Notes: generated from the sequence alone by a model not told the origin. Positions 46,418 to 58,700 are shown, numbered from the stretch's first letter. The stretch is 64,000 nt of DNA from Symbiotaphrina buchneri (GCA_001599915.1 BCIG01000020.1:310001-374000), one strand, 5' to 3'. Program-made: numbers and translations.

Positions 46418-46531
46418 CCGGCGTGAGCAAAACCACCTTAACTTTTCGCTTGCGCGAACCACATCATTCGCACCCTCCTAGTAAATTTGTATGGGAGCAC
46501 AAAACGCGTAAGTTCTCCACGAATAACCCGT
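46418..46531 (+). repeat. Left terminal inverted repeat of mariner-like element
   Basis: Begins CCGGCGTGAGCAAAACCACC and is the reverse complement of 49957-50070 except at the third base (G here, T in the other arm). Confidence 0.92.
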
Positions 46532-46672
46532 AAGGCCGGTCAATTAAGCTGGTATTTGAAAGGCCTCAATCAGGAAATCTTGAAGCTATTCAGAAATCGC
46601 GTCTCTTCGAGCAGTTCGTGGCGTAGGAGGCAGTTTTAGGTGTCGCAGCCCCTCCAGGATCGCGTCTTGACC

Positions 46673-47011
46673 ATGCCACCAAAGCGCAAAGCCGCTCCAG
46701 CATGTGGTAGATGGACAAAGACGCCCCGGACGACCATCAAGAAGGTACCTAAGAAGCCTTCAAGCCCTGTCATGAACGGAGCTCTTGGTGGAGTTGTTCT
46801 AAGAGCAACTCCCATCGTGGACACCAGCGTCTATCAAGATAATCTATTTCTGGTCTCTTTAGTAAGACGTTCACCGTCTGAAATCTTCTCTTCGTCACCT
46901 TTGAACAATCAAGAATATTTGTTAACCTCCTGTAGGTCTGAAAGGTTTTCTCCTGATCCTTTTCAGACATCTGTAAATTGTTCTATCCTGGTTGGTTTTG
47001 ATTCAACATGA
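46673..47011 (+). CDS. Basic-start open frame in left arm of mariner-like element
   Basis: An open frame of 112 residues starting MPPKRKAAPACGRWTKTPRT and continuing IKKVPKKPSSP, on the strand opposite to the transposase. The N-terminal part is Lys/Pro-rich and lies in normal-composition DNA. The last 40 residues run into the AT-rich core and look random. It could be the start of a passenger or regulatory protein, or chance. I recognise no domain. Confidence 0.25.
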   Translation: MPPKRKAAPACGRWTKTPRTTIKKVPKKPSSPVMNGALGGVVLRATPIVDTSVYQDNLFLVSLVRRSPSEIFSSSPLNNQEYLLTSCRSERFSPDPFQTSVNCSILVGFDST

Positions 47012-49500
47012 TGGCATCTATAAGAACAGTTAGTTCAACCATCTTAACAGTTGTAAAGGTCTTATCAGTTTCAAAGGTTAAAGTTAATGTCTAGAACAAC
47101 AAGGAAGATAGTCATAAAACCATTTATCTATATACTGTTCATATATAAGATCTTTATAAAGAAGAAACAGTATAAACAACAGGTTACTGTTAGATTGTTA
47201 AAAGAAGTCAACTTTATAGAGTTTAAACAAGAGGTATATATGATAGATTTGAAATATTAAGACAACTATAAAGGTAAGGTATAGAACCATGTAATCAAAA
47301 CCATTGTTATCTTCAGAAATCATAATAAAAAAGAATTAAAACATTATAAAGTTAAATGTCTGAATAATAAAGATTAGTTTGATTTTATATAATATATTAT
47401 ATCAGTTTAAAAACCTAGATAAAGATAACTGTTTTTAAGATCTTTTTAATCAATTGATATAAATAAAAACCATTTATTTAAACAATATTAAAGATAAATA
47501 AAGTTAATAAGTTTCTATTATATATAACTTTAGTATCTAGTTTTAAAAATCTTAAAACTATCAACAAACTTGTTATAAATATCTTATAAACTTGTAAGAT
47601 AACCATCAAGAAAGAACTTTAAATTATTAAAAAACAGAAAAAAAAGAATAAGATGTTTTCTATTATAGAAAAACTTTTAAACTGTTGGTATTATGATAAA
47701 CAGTTTTGTAAAAGTCATGTTAATAAGTATTATATTTAGGATAATAAATACTTTCTTATATATATTAAACTTATACATCAATAGATTACTAAGATATTAA
47801 AAGGTAAAACCACTTATACAGATGTTCTATAGAGTATCTTAAATAATATTCTGGTTTATAAGTATCAGAAAAACGTTGTAATAACCAAAAAGAAGACAAT
47901 GATGTCATTAAACATATTAATTGTATAAGGACTGTAGAATTATATCCAGAACAACAATATTAATCAAACTATCAATCTATTACAGTTTTAACCAATAGTT
48001 TACAGTAGTTCTATTATTAAGATATATAATCTTGACAGTCAGATAAGGAACTATATTAATTAATAGATTCAATATCAACCAATATAAACCAGTAAGTTTG
48101 ATAATATATATAATGTTTTGAAAAAAAAAGTATAACTGTTTTCTGATTTATACCTATAAGAAGGTAAAATAAAAAGGTATAAGGATTCTAAAGGATATAG
48201 GAATCAAGTTTTAAAAACAGGTAAAACAGTTTCTTTTATTCTTAATAATAAAGACCTTTAAAAATACTTAGATGGTTATAAACTGGTTTGTTAAACAGAC
48301 AAAGGTTTATAAATAAATTAAACAAAGATAAAAGATAGTTTCAATCTTTTTTAATGTTTAAAAAGAAATAATAAGTTTTATAGAGTTTGTTAACATTATT
48401 GATCTGGTTAGTAATAATCTTAAAGATCTTGATGTTAAAGTTTGAAAAGAAGTCTTTTATTTTATTTAATTAATGTTTTAGGAGTTAAAACTAAATTTAC
48501 ATATTTTAATATAAAGATCCTATTTATTAAAGTTTTCTTATTAGTTTAAAATGGTAAATTAGTTAGATAAGGTTATTTTAAGGTTATATCTTTATTTTTA
48601 AAACTGTTTTATCTTTAATATTAAGGTTTAAAAATATCAAAATGTAGTTATTAAACTTTCTATCTTAATACTATCTATAATAATTTTTTTTAAAACTTGT
48701 TAAATTATTTAATAAAACTTCTAGAATAGAATAATAACATATTTTAAGAAGAAAGAAAAAAAATCATTCTTAAAAGAATTAAAAATTATTTAAAGTTAAC
48801 CTAAATATTCTTAAAATATAACCTTATAACAACATCTTTATTGTTGATAATAAATAAAGGATTAATAATAAGCTTTATAAACTTTATAAAACAATCTTTC
48901 TTAATAAAGATATCATTTATCTTATGATTCTTTTTTATTTAACTCTTTATTATAAAGAAAGACTTTTTAATTAGATTAAAATCAGATAAATAAAAAAGAA
49001 GATATACTAACACTATCCTATGTTCTTTACATATATAAAGAAGTTTTAAATTATAATGAATTAAAATGTTATCTATGATTAAAACAGAATATAATATTAA
49101 AAAGGTTTCTATATATAGAAAAACTTTGTTCTGAATAAAACAGTTAAATAGTTCCTTTGTATACTTTTTATAAAAGATCTTATATACAATATATCTATTG
49201 ATTATATAAACAAGAAGGACATTCTACTGTTCAGACTGTTTCAAAGACTTATCTACCTTTTTCTGAACTCTTAGAGAAACCCAAGTTTTTTTCTTATCTT
49301 TAGTCTGTTTATTAACAACGTTTTTGTCTATAAAAATATTCTGATTAGTAGTTCAACCAAGAAGACATATAAATCAACAGTTATAAAGATATTGATTTCT
49401 TTCAGACATCTGTTTCTTAACACCTTTCCTACTTTATTACCACAGTCTGAACATCCTAGAACAGGTATATCAGAAGATCACAAAACCGAACTTCATTCAA
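46870..49500. other. AT-saturated core of the mariner-like element
   Basis: About 2.6 kb of very AT-rich DNA with abundant TpA and stops in all frames, as left by RIP. The transition to normal composition is fairly abrupt on both sides (about 46.87-46.99 kb and 49.40-49.56 kb). No reading frame can be followed. Confidence 0.7.
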
Positions 49501-49874
49501 ATATAGTATGCTATCTTATCTATGTATGCTTTAGAACTGTCAACCTTCAGCCAGTAGATCAAGCAATACTCCATCTCCAACGTGAGCTTCCTTGGACAGT
49601 CTACGGCAAAAGACAGGGCCTCAACTGCGGCCTATATGCAGAGGTTCTTCCGGATGTTGTATACGATCGGTTTGGATCTACCCAGCGTCTGTACAATACA
49701 AGGGACGCTGAATCCGGCTTCTAGGAAGGAGACGACCTTCTCCCGTTCCTGTTCAGTTAAATGGTGGCCGTTGGGGCGTAGCTTGCTGCAGACGGCCATC
49801 GCGGGTTGGCTCTGTGGGGGGGAGACGCGTCGCAGAGCCTCAAAACGATCTTCGGACGGCCACCACACCACCAC
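49400..49874 (-). pseudogene. Transposase N-terminal remnant (Tc1/mariner type)
   Basis: The - strand reads LTEQEREKVVSFLEAGFSVP and CIVQTLGRSKPIVYNIRKN, a helix-turn-helix of the kind that binds mariner TIRs. After one stop the same frame continues as VEALSFAVDCPRKLTLEMEY with WLKVDSSKAYID, which fits the second helix-turn-helix/linker of fungal DDE transposases. Downstream the frame decays within the AT-rich core, so the DDE catalytic domain cannot be read. Confidence 0.75.
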
Positions 49875-49956
49875 GAAGTGGCTAGGAAAGCTCTTTTTCG
49901 TATAGCTTCAAAAATGCCTGATTTGGATTCAAAAACAGCTTTAACGGACCGGCCTT

Positions 49957-50070
49957 ACGGGTTATTCGTGGAGAACTTACGCGTTTTGTGCTCCCATACA
50001 AATTTACTAGGAGGGTGCGAATGATGTGGTTCGCGCAAGCGAAAAGTTAAGGTGGTTTTGCTCACGCAGG
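49957..50070 (-). repeat. Right terminal inverted repeat of mariner-like element
   Basis: Reverse complement of 46418-46531 with a single mismatch; followed by TA at 50071-50072. Confidence 0.92.
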
Positions 50071-51036
50071 TAGTATGTATTGGAGGCGGGCACTAACCAT
50101 AGACGGGGTGCAGCTGTCAGAGCTACCAGGTAAGGTCCGGTACCTTACTGTACTGTATAATCTGTACGGTACCGCCGTTCGTATGGCTGTTGTACTCCGT
50201 GCGCAGTACTGTACCTTGAGGTACTTCCATGTCCCATCTTAGCTCGCACAATTTCCCTTTACAGTGTAAACAAGGGCCAGCTGCAACGTTTCATCATCAA
50301 AGGCCGTAAAACCAATTCCCATCAACCAACGACCAACCGTCTTACTTACCTTATCTACCTTACTCTGTGCGGGATTGGCCTTCAAATACTGCCTGGGTGC
50401 AGGAATCGATCTAAGAGTTTACTGATATAATTGTCGTTACATGCGCTTTCAATAATCTATCTCTTCCTGCAGCTGCAATTTGTTTCGCAAGTCTTCATCT
50501 TTTCGTTCATGCCGAGAATGCAAAGGATGATACAGTGCTGTGTATAGGCAGGAGGTCGTCGTTCATAGGATTCTCGCATCAGCATGTGTCGGTAGCTATC
50601 AGATATTAGAGATCTGTGAATATTGTGAATACTGTGAATAGTAGGTTTCTGNCATATCTTACTAACAGTTTCCTTAGAATGAGTTATTGAAATAAACTTA
50701 CATGTACCTTTTTTTTTACAATTAACCATAAATAATCTGAAGGTCCTTTTATTTTCTTTAAGTTTTCTTAATTTTTTTTTTAATCTTTTTACTTTTTTTA
50801 CCCCTATTTATATTAATTAGTACTTTTAAATGGCATATTATTGTCAATAAGTGTAAATAAACCAAATAACAGTAATAATAGTAAACTGTTATCTTTTAGT
50901 AGATGTAGATGCATAAATCGCATCAAGATTGAATAAAATAATATAAATAACATGACCCAAACCTTTATAGCACTCATATTTAACCATTTAGGTTCTTCAA
51001 TTTTCACCGATAGTAGCTTAGAGGCGGTAGCCGTTG
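50071..51036. other. Intergenic region with AT-rich patch and one N
   Basis: 966 bp. At 50,130-50,230 there is another cluster of GGTACCTT-type palindromes. About 50,640-50,960 is AT-rich and may be a small decayed repeat; it reaches close to the hexokinase-like start. An undetermined base lies at 50652. No gene seen. Confidence 0.5.
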
Positions 51037-52797
51037 ATGCACGACGTAGATTCTTTCTTCAATCCTTTCCGGACAGACCTCCCCTCTCTGCTTCAACTCA
51101 CTCAGCAGCTGTGCGAGACATTTCGTCAGTTGGCCCTGTCATCGACTGAGCAATTCCTTCCTACCCCCGTCACCAGACTTCCCTCTGGTCGTGAGCATGG
51201 CCGTTTCTTGGCACTGGATGTTGGGGGCACCAATTTGCGTGTCGGCCTCATGGAATTGTCCCAACCCACAGTTGATGGTCACGATGCTTCTTTCGACGGT
51301 GATAGCAGCGAGTTCTGCACCGAGGGACCGGCCTGCCGGGAAAGACTCGAGAAGAATTGGCCTATCGGTGATCATCTGAAATGGGACAATGGACCAGACC
51401 TGTTTGCATGGATAGGGAGGGGGTTGTATGGCCGAGGTCGTTGTGGACTACGTTCGATCTAACTGCGGCATACGTGGCGCCGATGGCATCTCGGAGGAGC
51501 TGCCTGTTGGCATCACTTTCAGCTTCCCCATGGCGTAAGCCCTTCCCCTGAGCAATTCCAAGGAGCCTCTTCATCGTGTTTGTTGCAACACTTAGTCATG
51601 ATGCCATGGGTCCATTTTGTCTTTGTTTCCTAGCAACTGTTGATGCTCTGCTTTTCGAAGACAAGCTGACTGTAGTCGCGTGGCAGGCAAAAGTCAATAG
51701 CAGAAGCCACTTTGATGCCGATGGGCAAAGGCTTCACCATAAATTCAAGTGAGCTCGAGTTGGGTGCATTGCTCATGTCGGGCTACGAACGCCATTCCGC
51801 CAGGCTGGCCCTTCAGTTGGGGAGACCACTGCCCAGGCTCAAAATCGCTGCCATAGCCAACGACACAGTGGCGACTCTTGCTTCCTTGGCGCCTACTGTA
51901 AATGCTAGGTGGAATAGCCGGGTGGTGATGGGACTCATTGTAGCAACAGGCACGAACGCGGCCGTGTCTATGAAGACCGATCAAATTGGACCCTCGAAGA
52001 AGCTACCAGGAGCGGAGTCTGGCAACGCTGAGGTTGTCGTTAACACTGAATGGTCGATCCGCGGAACCGCTGGTCCTCTCAAGCAGCTGGGCTTCTTTAC
52101 AAGATGGGATAGCTTGCTTGACGAAGCCTGCGAGGCTCCTGGGTTTCAACCGTTTGAGACAATGACATCAGGTCGTTACCTTGGTGAGCTAATCCGCATT
52201 GCCATGGTGGATTTCTTAGAGCAAGTGGAACACTTGTCCGCCGAAGATTTCCCTGATGGCTTAAAACAGCGGAACTATCTTGACACAAGCTTTATCAGAG
52301 ATTTGGTGATCAAGGCCAAGGGGAGAGGAGATGTGAGCGCTGAACTTGAGAGGAAAATGCCTGCTCGGCCGGGCACTGGATGGACCTGGAGTGGTGCACA
52401 CAGTCAGACATTCATGCAGATCGTCGACCTTGTCCAAATAAGATCAGCTGCAATGATCGCAGCGGCAATTCTCGGCCTTCTTGCTTGCACTGGTGAATTG
52501 CAATTGCCTTCCGAGACAACCCTTGAGTTAGCTCTGGAGTCTAATGGGACAAGTCTGCCTGTTTTGGGCAGCAATGGTGATAAAGGCAAGGCCGTTGAGG
52601 AACTTGTTGTAGCTTGCACGGGAGGGATGATCACACATTATCCTGATTATCGCACAATGTGTCAATCTTATGTGGATCAGCTGCTCACGGCTGTCCGAAA
52701 CGTGAATTCTGGGAAGAAGATTGTGCTACAAGAGGTACTGAGTGCAGGGATAATCGGGGCTGCTGCTTTGGCCGCCACCTTCAAAGATTCCACCTGA
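51037..52797 (+). CDS. Atypical hexokinase-like protein, one frame break
   Basis: Two exons, 51037..51534 and 51687..52797, with a long 152-bp intron (GTAAGC donor, GGCAG acceptor). Hexokinase landmarks are altered. Phosphate-1 is LALDVGGTNLRVGLMEL. The small-domain segment ends GITFSFPMAQKSIAEATL, then MPMGKGFTI replaces the usual S-W-T-K-G-F. IANDTVATLASL keeps the catalytic-type Asp. The second phosphate motif is shortened to GLIVATGTNAAVSM, lacking the G-C-N-A-C-Y form. NTEWSIRG replaces E-W-G-x-F-G. This pattern is seen in fungal non-catalytic or regulatory hexokinases such as Aspergillus HxkC/HxkD (XprF), so a regulatory role is plausible. The frame requires loss of one G in the GGGGG run at 51419-51423 to reach MAEVVVDYVRSNCG; this is probably an assembly error. 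About 536 residues. Confidence 0.78.
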
Positions 52798-53762
52798 GTG
52801 AAATCGGTTACCATCATATTCCGGATCTACAGCTGGGCGCTGTGCAGCCAGTCAAAAACGATGAGCTCGTAGTGCATCATACCGGGACGACAACAGGTTA
52901 CATTGATATGAATCTCAAGCTGTGAAAGTCGACCACCGGTACACCATCAGATGAGCGGCTCCAACTATGCCCTCCTCGGATTGGAACGTCGCCGGTCCCC
53001 AACGTCATTGACGCGAGAAGGCATTGGACATTTGGCCGAACATCATAGCTCTGACAGCTTTAGCAAGATGCAGTTATCGTCTCCACGGTGGTCGCGCAAC
53101 CCTCCCGACAGGCTGTTTGACAGGGTAACAAGCTTGTGACGGTAGGCGTCTGGCGACAGCGGGGGTTCGGACACGGAACAGTCGTCTCTTGCAGTATGAG
53201 GCACTCAGGGACTATACATTGTTCTGTGAAAATCGGGCACCCGGGATACGTCGCAGTAACCGTCTTGGTGTAACAGCTACTACGGCCGGGGACATGCGCC
53301 GACCGGCTCGGAACACTTCAGAGAAGTCAGTCAAACACCCTGAGTCAGGAAGGCGGGCAAGCTTTACATGGCTATGCATGTCAGGCAAGCGAAGAGGATA
53401 GGGCGCGGTAAGATCATCGTGCGAGGTGCTCGGAGAGGTTGAGAACGTGGAGAGAGATATCTCTGCTGGACAGAGATGTAATGGGCTTTAATACTGATGC
53501 CGCAGGCTAGCACAGACGGCATCGTTAAGCTACCTAGACAATAGACTTGCGGAGCTGAGAATCCATTACGTTGCATTTTGAACGATTAACTGTTGCTACA
53601 GAGGCCGGTGTGACGAAGTACAAACTTTGTGTTCCCGCAGCAAGGCTGAGCTGAGACAACCCCGCACCATTACGCAAATCGCCAAACCAGCAGGACACAC
53701 GGCCAAGAACTTGCTGCTGACCAGATAGGCATGACTGCAGGAGATCATCTTGGCCAGGAGCG
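52798..53762. other. Gap between convergent genes
   Basis: 965 bp between the hexokinase-like stop and the stop of the next gene on the - strand. A short open stretch near 52,826-52,925 reads LQLGAVQPVKNDELVVHH and is protein-like, but has no start or splice context that I can support. Nothing else is seen. Confidence 0.45.
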
Positions 53763-55192
53763 CTATGTCAACTTCAAGCTCCTCAACTTTCTCTTCGACA
53801 TGACTATCTGCCAACCCTGGCCGTCATCCGTTTCCCCCCTGTTGTGCTGTGGTTCTCCCCTTTTGTGCTCTGGCTCGGGTGGTGTTTTGCTGACCAGTGA
53901 GGTGGAAGGCACGAGAGACGGTGCATCGCTCTTCCTCCTCAGCGCCCTCCCTCCCCTTCTGTTGTCTTTCACGCCTTCAAATCCAAGCGTCTGACTAGAC
54001 GTGACATGTTCTGTCGACAATTTCGCAGGCGAAGACAGTTGATCGTCTGCTGGACTTTTGTTGCCCCCATCCTCCTCCTCGCCAGCCTCAGCCAATTTTT
54101 GCCCCGTGCGCCAGTCCACGATCGTCTTATTTTGGACCATGCGGTCATACGTCTTCTTGTTGACATAACGCCAATATCCGCTCATTCTTTTCATCGTCTC
54201 CATCTCTTCATTCGCGGTAGCTTGGAGGTCCGTCAGGATCTCTTGCTTGAGTTTATTGACAAGGGCGTTCCGCGGCTTTGAACTTTGTTCAGAGAAATTG
54301 GCAATCCCCAGACGTTTGACAAGGTCTGGTATGACCTGTTCGAATGATTCTGTCGTTGGAGAGGTGGGTCCTAGACCCTTGCGTGTCGCCCGGTCGATCT
54401 TGTGATATTGGAACAAGCGACTTTGATACCCTATATTGGCAGCAATTATGCTGCCTTCGAGTTCTTCATTCCTAGCTTGGCTTCCCGTTCCGTCGACGCC
54501 GTCTTTGGTTCCATGGAGAACATCTCCGACCTTTTCTACATCGTCTGGTCTAACTATATCAAGTTCTGGGTGCACTTTTGCACCTTTCTTCGGTGACTTG
54601 GTCTCTTCTTTGACACAACTCTCACAGGGTTGTGGACTGGCAGTGGAACCATCGGAGTTGGGTTCTTGGTATGTTGGTTGATGTCCAGGGTCTAACTTCT
54701 CTTGCTTTCTCTTACCCTTTCGACTTGTCTCTGCTACATCCTTATTCTCTTCCGGCATGTCCATCTTGGTTATTTTCTTCACCAAATTTGCAATGCTCCT
54801 GTGCCTCTTTTCATGCTCCTGTTCTCCTTTCCGGCATCTATGGAGCGTCAGCAAGGATAGTTTTTGCATGCTGGGTTGGCTACAAACGGTTCACACTTAT
54901 GTGATTCCCCTGTGCCTTCTAATCAGCTATCTCTATGTACTGCATCACGCCAAGCAGTTATACTGACCAATCTGGAAGAGGGTCTTATGGTATTTTTTGC
55001 ATACCTCCTCATGCACACCGAAACAAGTCTTCTTAGCCTTTTGAGATGATAACACCGTGTGGCAAGTGCCACATTTATGATCTGGCACAGACGATGATCA
55101 GTATGTCTCTCTTGCACTAGCGACATCTCCAACATCTTCTTACCGAGAGCCTTGGTGTCTTCCCAGCGATACAGGATATTATTCGACGCCAT
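53763..55192 (-). CDS. Unrecognised protein, charged and largely disordered
   Basis: I read complement(53763..54879, 55005..55192), 434 residues, with a GTATGC donor and TTTGTAG acceptor that join in phase. Exon 1 (MASNNILYRWEDTKALGKKM, LCQIINVALATRCYHLKRLR) is helical and basic. The middle is low-complexity, Lys/Glu-rich. A better-conserved-looking block is VIPDLVKRLGIANFSEQSSK, NALVNKLKQEILTDLQATAN and RMSGYWRYVNKKTYDRMVQN, followed by KTIVDWRTGQKLAEAG. The tail is Ser/Pro-rich with the repeat-like EPEHKRGEPQHNRGETDD. No enzyme motif, signal peptide or membrane span. I cannot name a family. Confidence 0.6.
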
Positions 55193-55779
55193 AACGATCA
55201 GACACTCTAAGAATCAAGATAAATGTCGTCGCGGGTTTCTCTGATGGACTAGGGCAATGTATGAGATTGGGAATACAGAAGATTGATATCCTGAGTATTG
55301 ACACCGGAGTTGAAGAAGTCGGACTTTCTCCGCAGCAACGGGATATCTGCTGGAGTTTAAGTCCGTCAGGAAGGGAGGAAGAAGGACATATTCGGACGCG
55401 TAAGAGCACTTCAAGGACATGACGAATTCCCTGTCACACCGAGAGGCGCCTGACCGCGTGAATGTCCACGCCATCAGGGCAGTTTACGGATCATCTACTT
55501 GGCTGCGGAGTGAAAGCTAGGCGAGAAAGCCTGTTTAACTGGAGAGGAATATGGAAAGAAGATTACAATAGGCTCCTGTCAAGGGATGTTGGGAAGGGTA
55601 ATATAGTCATCATAAGATTGCAACAAGACACAATGTCAAAGAACTTCGACACTACTGCTTGGAAAATGGATATTTTGGCCTGCTTCGATATGCAGAAGTA
55701 GGCTGAATGAAATGGAGATTGTCGTCGCACGCACTAGCTATCCTTCACAGAGGTGCTGTCATAAAGCAGAGCCTTCACC
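55193..55779. other. Intergenic region
   Basis: 587 bp between the promoter of the unrecognised gene and the 3' end of EGT1. No gene seen. Confidence 0.5.
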
Positions 55780-58700
55780 TCAGATGTCGCGTACCAGACG
55801 AACACCGGCCCAGACATACGGGTAGTTTCGTTGATACCAGTTGACACTAAGACTTGGTTAGTTCAAGGCTGCACGACAGCAAGGCGGATTCCATACAAAG
55901 ATTTACGACCGGCTAGTCTTGGATGAGTCGCCCAAGAACCCCCGAGGACTATGTTGTGCTTCGTGTCAAAGAAGTCCGCTGCAGGCGATCAGTCCTGACC
56001 CATGAAGGCAGCGAGGTGAAACACAAACCGGTGTACCCGGGATACAAGTCCATGGGCTTGAAACCTTCATAGCTCTCCAGAACCGAGCTTGTCCATTCCC
56101 AGACTCCTCCCATGTCACTTTGGCCGGCAAGCTTATTGCCGTGAGGAGTGACAGGGAGGGGATGCCAGTGCTTCAATCCCACATTGCAGTCCTGCAAGTT
56201 GATGAAGTTTGACAAGGGATCAAGGACATGCTGGGTCCTGGAGGAACCCTGTAGCTCAGGCTTGGATGGCGGCGTCTCCTCGACGCCATCATTGGAGAGG
56301 TGACTACAACCCAACAGGTCAGCAAAACATCGCACAACATGGGAAAGTAGCAATACCCATTCACGGCCGAGATTGTCTTCGCGAGAACCTTCTCAACATC
56401 TTTCTTCTTCAGATCATCGACATATCGGTAGATACTACGCGCCTCTTCCATCGTGGGGATCCTTGCATCCATCCACTTTGCGTACCCTGCGAGCTCATCG
56501 TAGGAAGCAGTTACGGGCCAGTCCAGCGCATACTCTAGAGGAATAGGGCCATAGATGGTCTTCGCACTTTTGCCTTTCAAAAAGCGCGGGCTGGGCTGAG
56601 CGGTGCTGCCATTGGAATGGCCATTCTCAGACTTGGAAGACCCATTGCGATACTCCCCGTTTGATGTTTCCTTGGGTCTCTCTATCCAAGAGACGGGAAG
56701 CTGACTTTCGTGGACTTGTTCCAGGTAGTAGCCATATTCGCCGTTTGTGACCGGTCTGGCCTTGGCCAAAAAAGCCTTGACCTCCACCTGCCTAGGGGGC
56801 TTCTCGTTGTCCCACCCGAAGTAGCGATCAAAAGTGTGGTCCTCCTCAGGATCTTCAATGCCCACGGTAATCTCAGAAGCCGGAATCTTGACCCAATCGT
56901 TTGTGACCGCTACACTCTTGGCTTGAGTGGCCAGCGCCTCGAAGTCCGGTGCAATAGTGCCCGGGGGTGGCAAAGTCTTTTCGCTTTGGATCAACATGTA
57001 CAACAACGTCTCCAGATGCATGGCCTCGTGTTCAAACGCCAGCAACAGAGCTCTCATCAGCCGCGGTTCTGAGAAGGCAGGCCCATCGTGGTAGCACTCC
57101 CTGACTCTGTTACGTACGTTTTCCTGAAACGCCAGAATCTCGGGAGTTGGCGGCCACTCATCGGGAATCTCACTATGAGCGTGGCAAAGCTCGGGATTGT
57201 CAACATCGGGATCAATGCCCCGCTCAAATATTTGGGAGTAGTAGCTGGGTTCTGTCGGAACTCCTCCCGTGGCACGAGTAAGGTGGATGTCAAGGAAGGT
57301 AGGAATATGCCCCAGATAGAAGATGCAAGCATTTCTCAACTTGATCGGTTTGGAAAGCAATTCCTCCTCGGGAATCATTGAGCGTGTGACAATATCCCAT
57401 GTCGACCACAGATCTTCCCATTCTTTGATGGATGGAACAGCTGCCTGGGCGTATTCATTGGGATGGCTCGGGAATAAAGCGGCAGGTTTGGATAGCATAT
57501 GGATATCTAGGAGCAACGAAAGTGTGAGCAGTGGATACGCTATTTCGAGGCTGTCATAAGGACAAGCGCTGCATTTTTACAACGCTTGCCCCCTTCTTGC
57601 CTTGGGGATCAGGTCTTCCATGGGCGAACTAGGTTGACAAGGAACTGCATGGTCTCTGGAAGGGAACACTTACTATACTCTCCGTTTCTAGTCCCCCATT
57701 TGGCTCCTTCGATCAGGCCGGCAGCTTCCCAAAGTTGAGCGCTTTCGGTCGCAGAATACTTGTAGCTTTCCTCCACGCGCACGGCTTCACCAGCTTTGAA
57801 ATGAATATCGTCAAAGGAGACATCGCGAAGTGGCACATATGACGCTTGATGGCGTCCAGCAACTTCGTCGTATTCACCAAGCACCTTCCAATCCTGAAGA
57901 TTGAACACATTCTTACCCAGAATTTGATTGGCCCTAGTTAGGCCATTGAGGACAAACTTGTGGGTGACGCCATGGCGATCATTGTATGCATGAAACACCT
58001 TGTCCTTATCCTTACAGGCATCCAGGCCGACCAGCAAGCAATCTCCCTTGTTTAAAACCTGGGCAACTCGCGAAAGGAACTCAGCCGCCTCGTCACGGTC
58101 AAAATTGCCGATGCTAGAGCCCATAGACATGATGCATTTTGGTCTCCGCATGTTCTCCGGTCGTTTGAGCCAGTCGAGCCCATCCTCATATGTTCCATGC
58201 AAGCCGTAGCATTTCACATGCTTGTATCTACCTGCCGGTATGGCAGAGAGGGTCCGTTCGAGTTCACTAACGGAGAGGTCAAGCGCATAATATTCGACGT
58301 CCCTTCCAAGCCGGTCAAGGGCCTGCAACAAGATGGTCACTTTCCGAAGATTGCTAGATGGGCATTAGTATCTCTGTCAACAGTCCTCGGGGGAAAGAAC
58401 GCGAGGCGGATTCGTGCTGCCCAACAAGCGACAGGAACCAATGCTGGGAGCGCTCCAAGGCACGTCATACCCGCTGCCCAGTTCGACCACCATGGACCCT
58501 GTGGGGATCCGCTCCGCAATGCGAGTGGCCGAAGCTTCGAGGACCTCGATCTCGTCGTTGGTCAAGTAATATTCATCGAGGTAGGTGATCTCTTCGAAGA
58601 GGTTGAGGCCGGCCTCGTCGTACAAGAGCAGAGTGGGCATGCGCTTCATGCCGCCGTCCTTGGGTCGCAGCTTCTCCAGCATGTCGTCTACGATGGAGTG

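Larger units (their letters stand above)
46418..50070 (-). mobile_element. Tc1/mariner-like DNA transposon, 3,653 bp, core RIP-decayed
   Basis: TA dinucleotides flank the element (46416-46417 and 50071-50072). Terminal inverted repeats of 114 bp (46418-46531 and 49957-50070) differ at only one base, and weaker similarity continues inward (both arms have AAGCTG, ATCAGG and TTGAAGCTAT). The transposase reads on the - strand from about 49,874. Its N-terminal helix-turn-helix is readable; the rest is decayed. Composition is normal near both ends but about 46.9-49.5 kb is extremely AT-rich. The size is larger than a bare 1.8-2.5-kb mariner, so it may carry extra DNA or a nested insertion. Confidence 0.85.

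Noticed and set aside
50457-50729. Open frame on the - strand near the N at 50652
   Set aside because: AT-rich, Cys/His scattered without pattern, and contains an undetermined base; no support as a gene.
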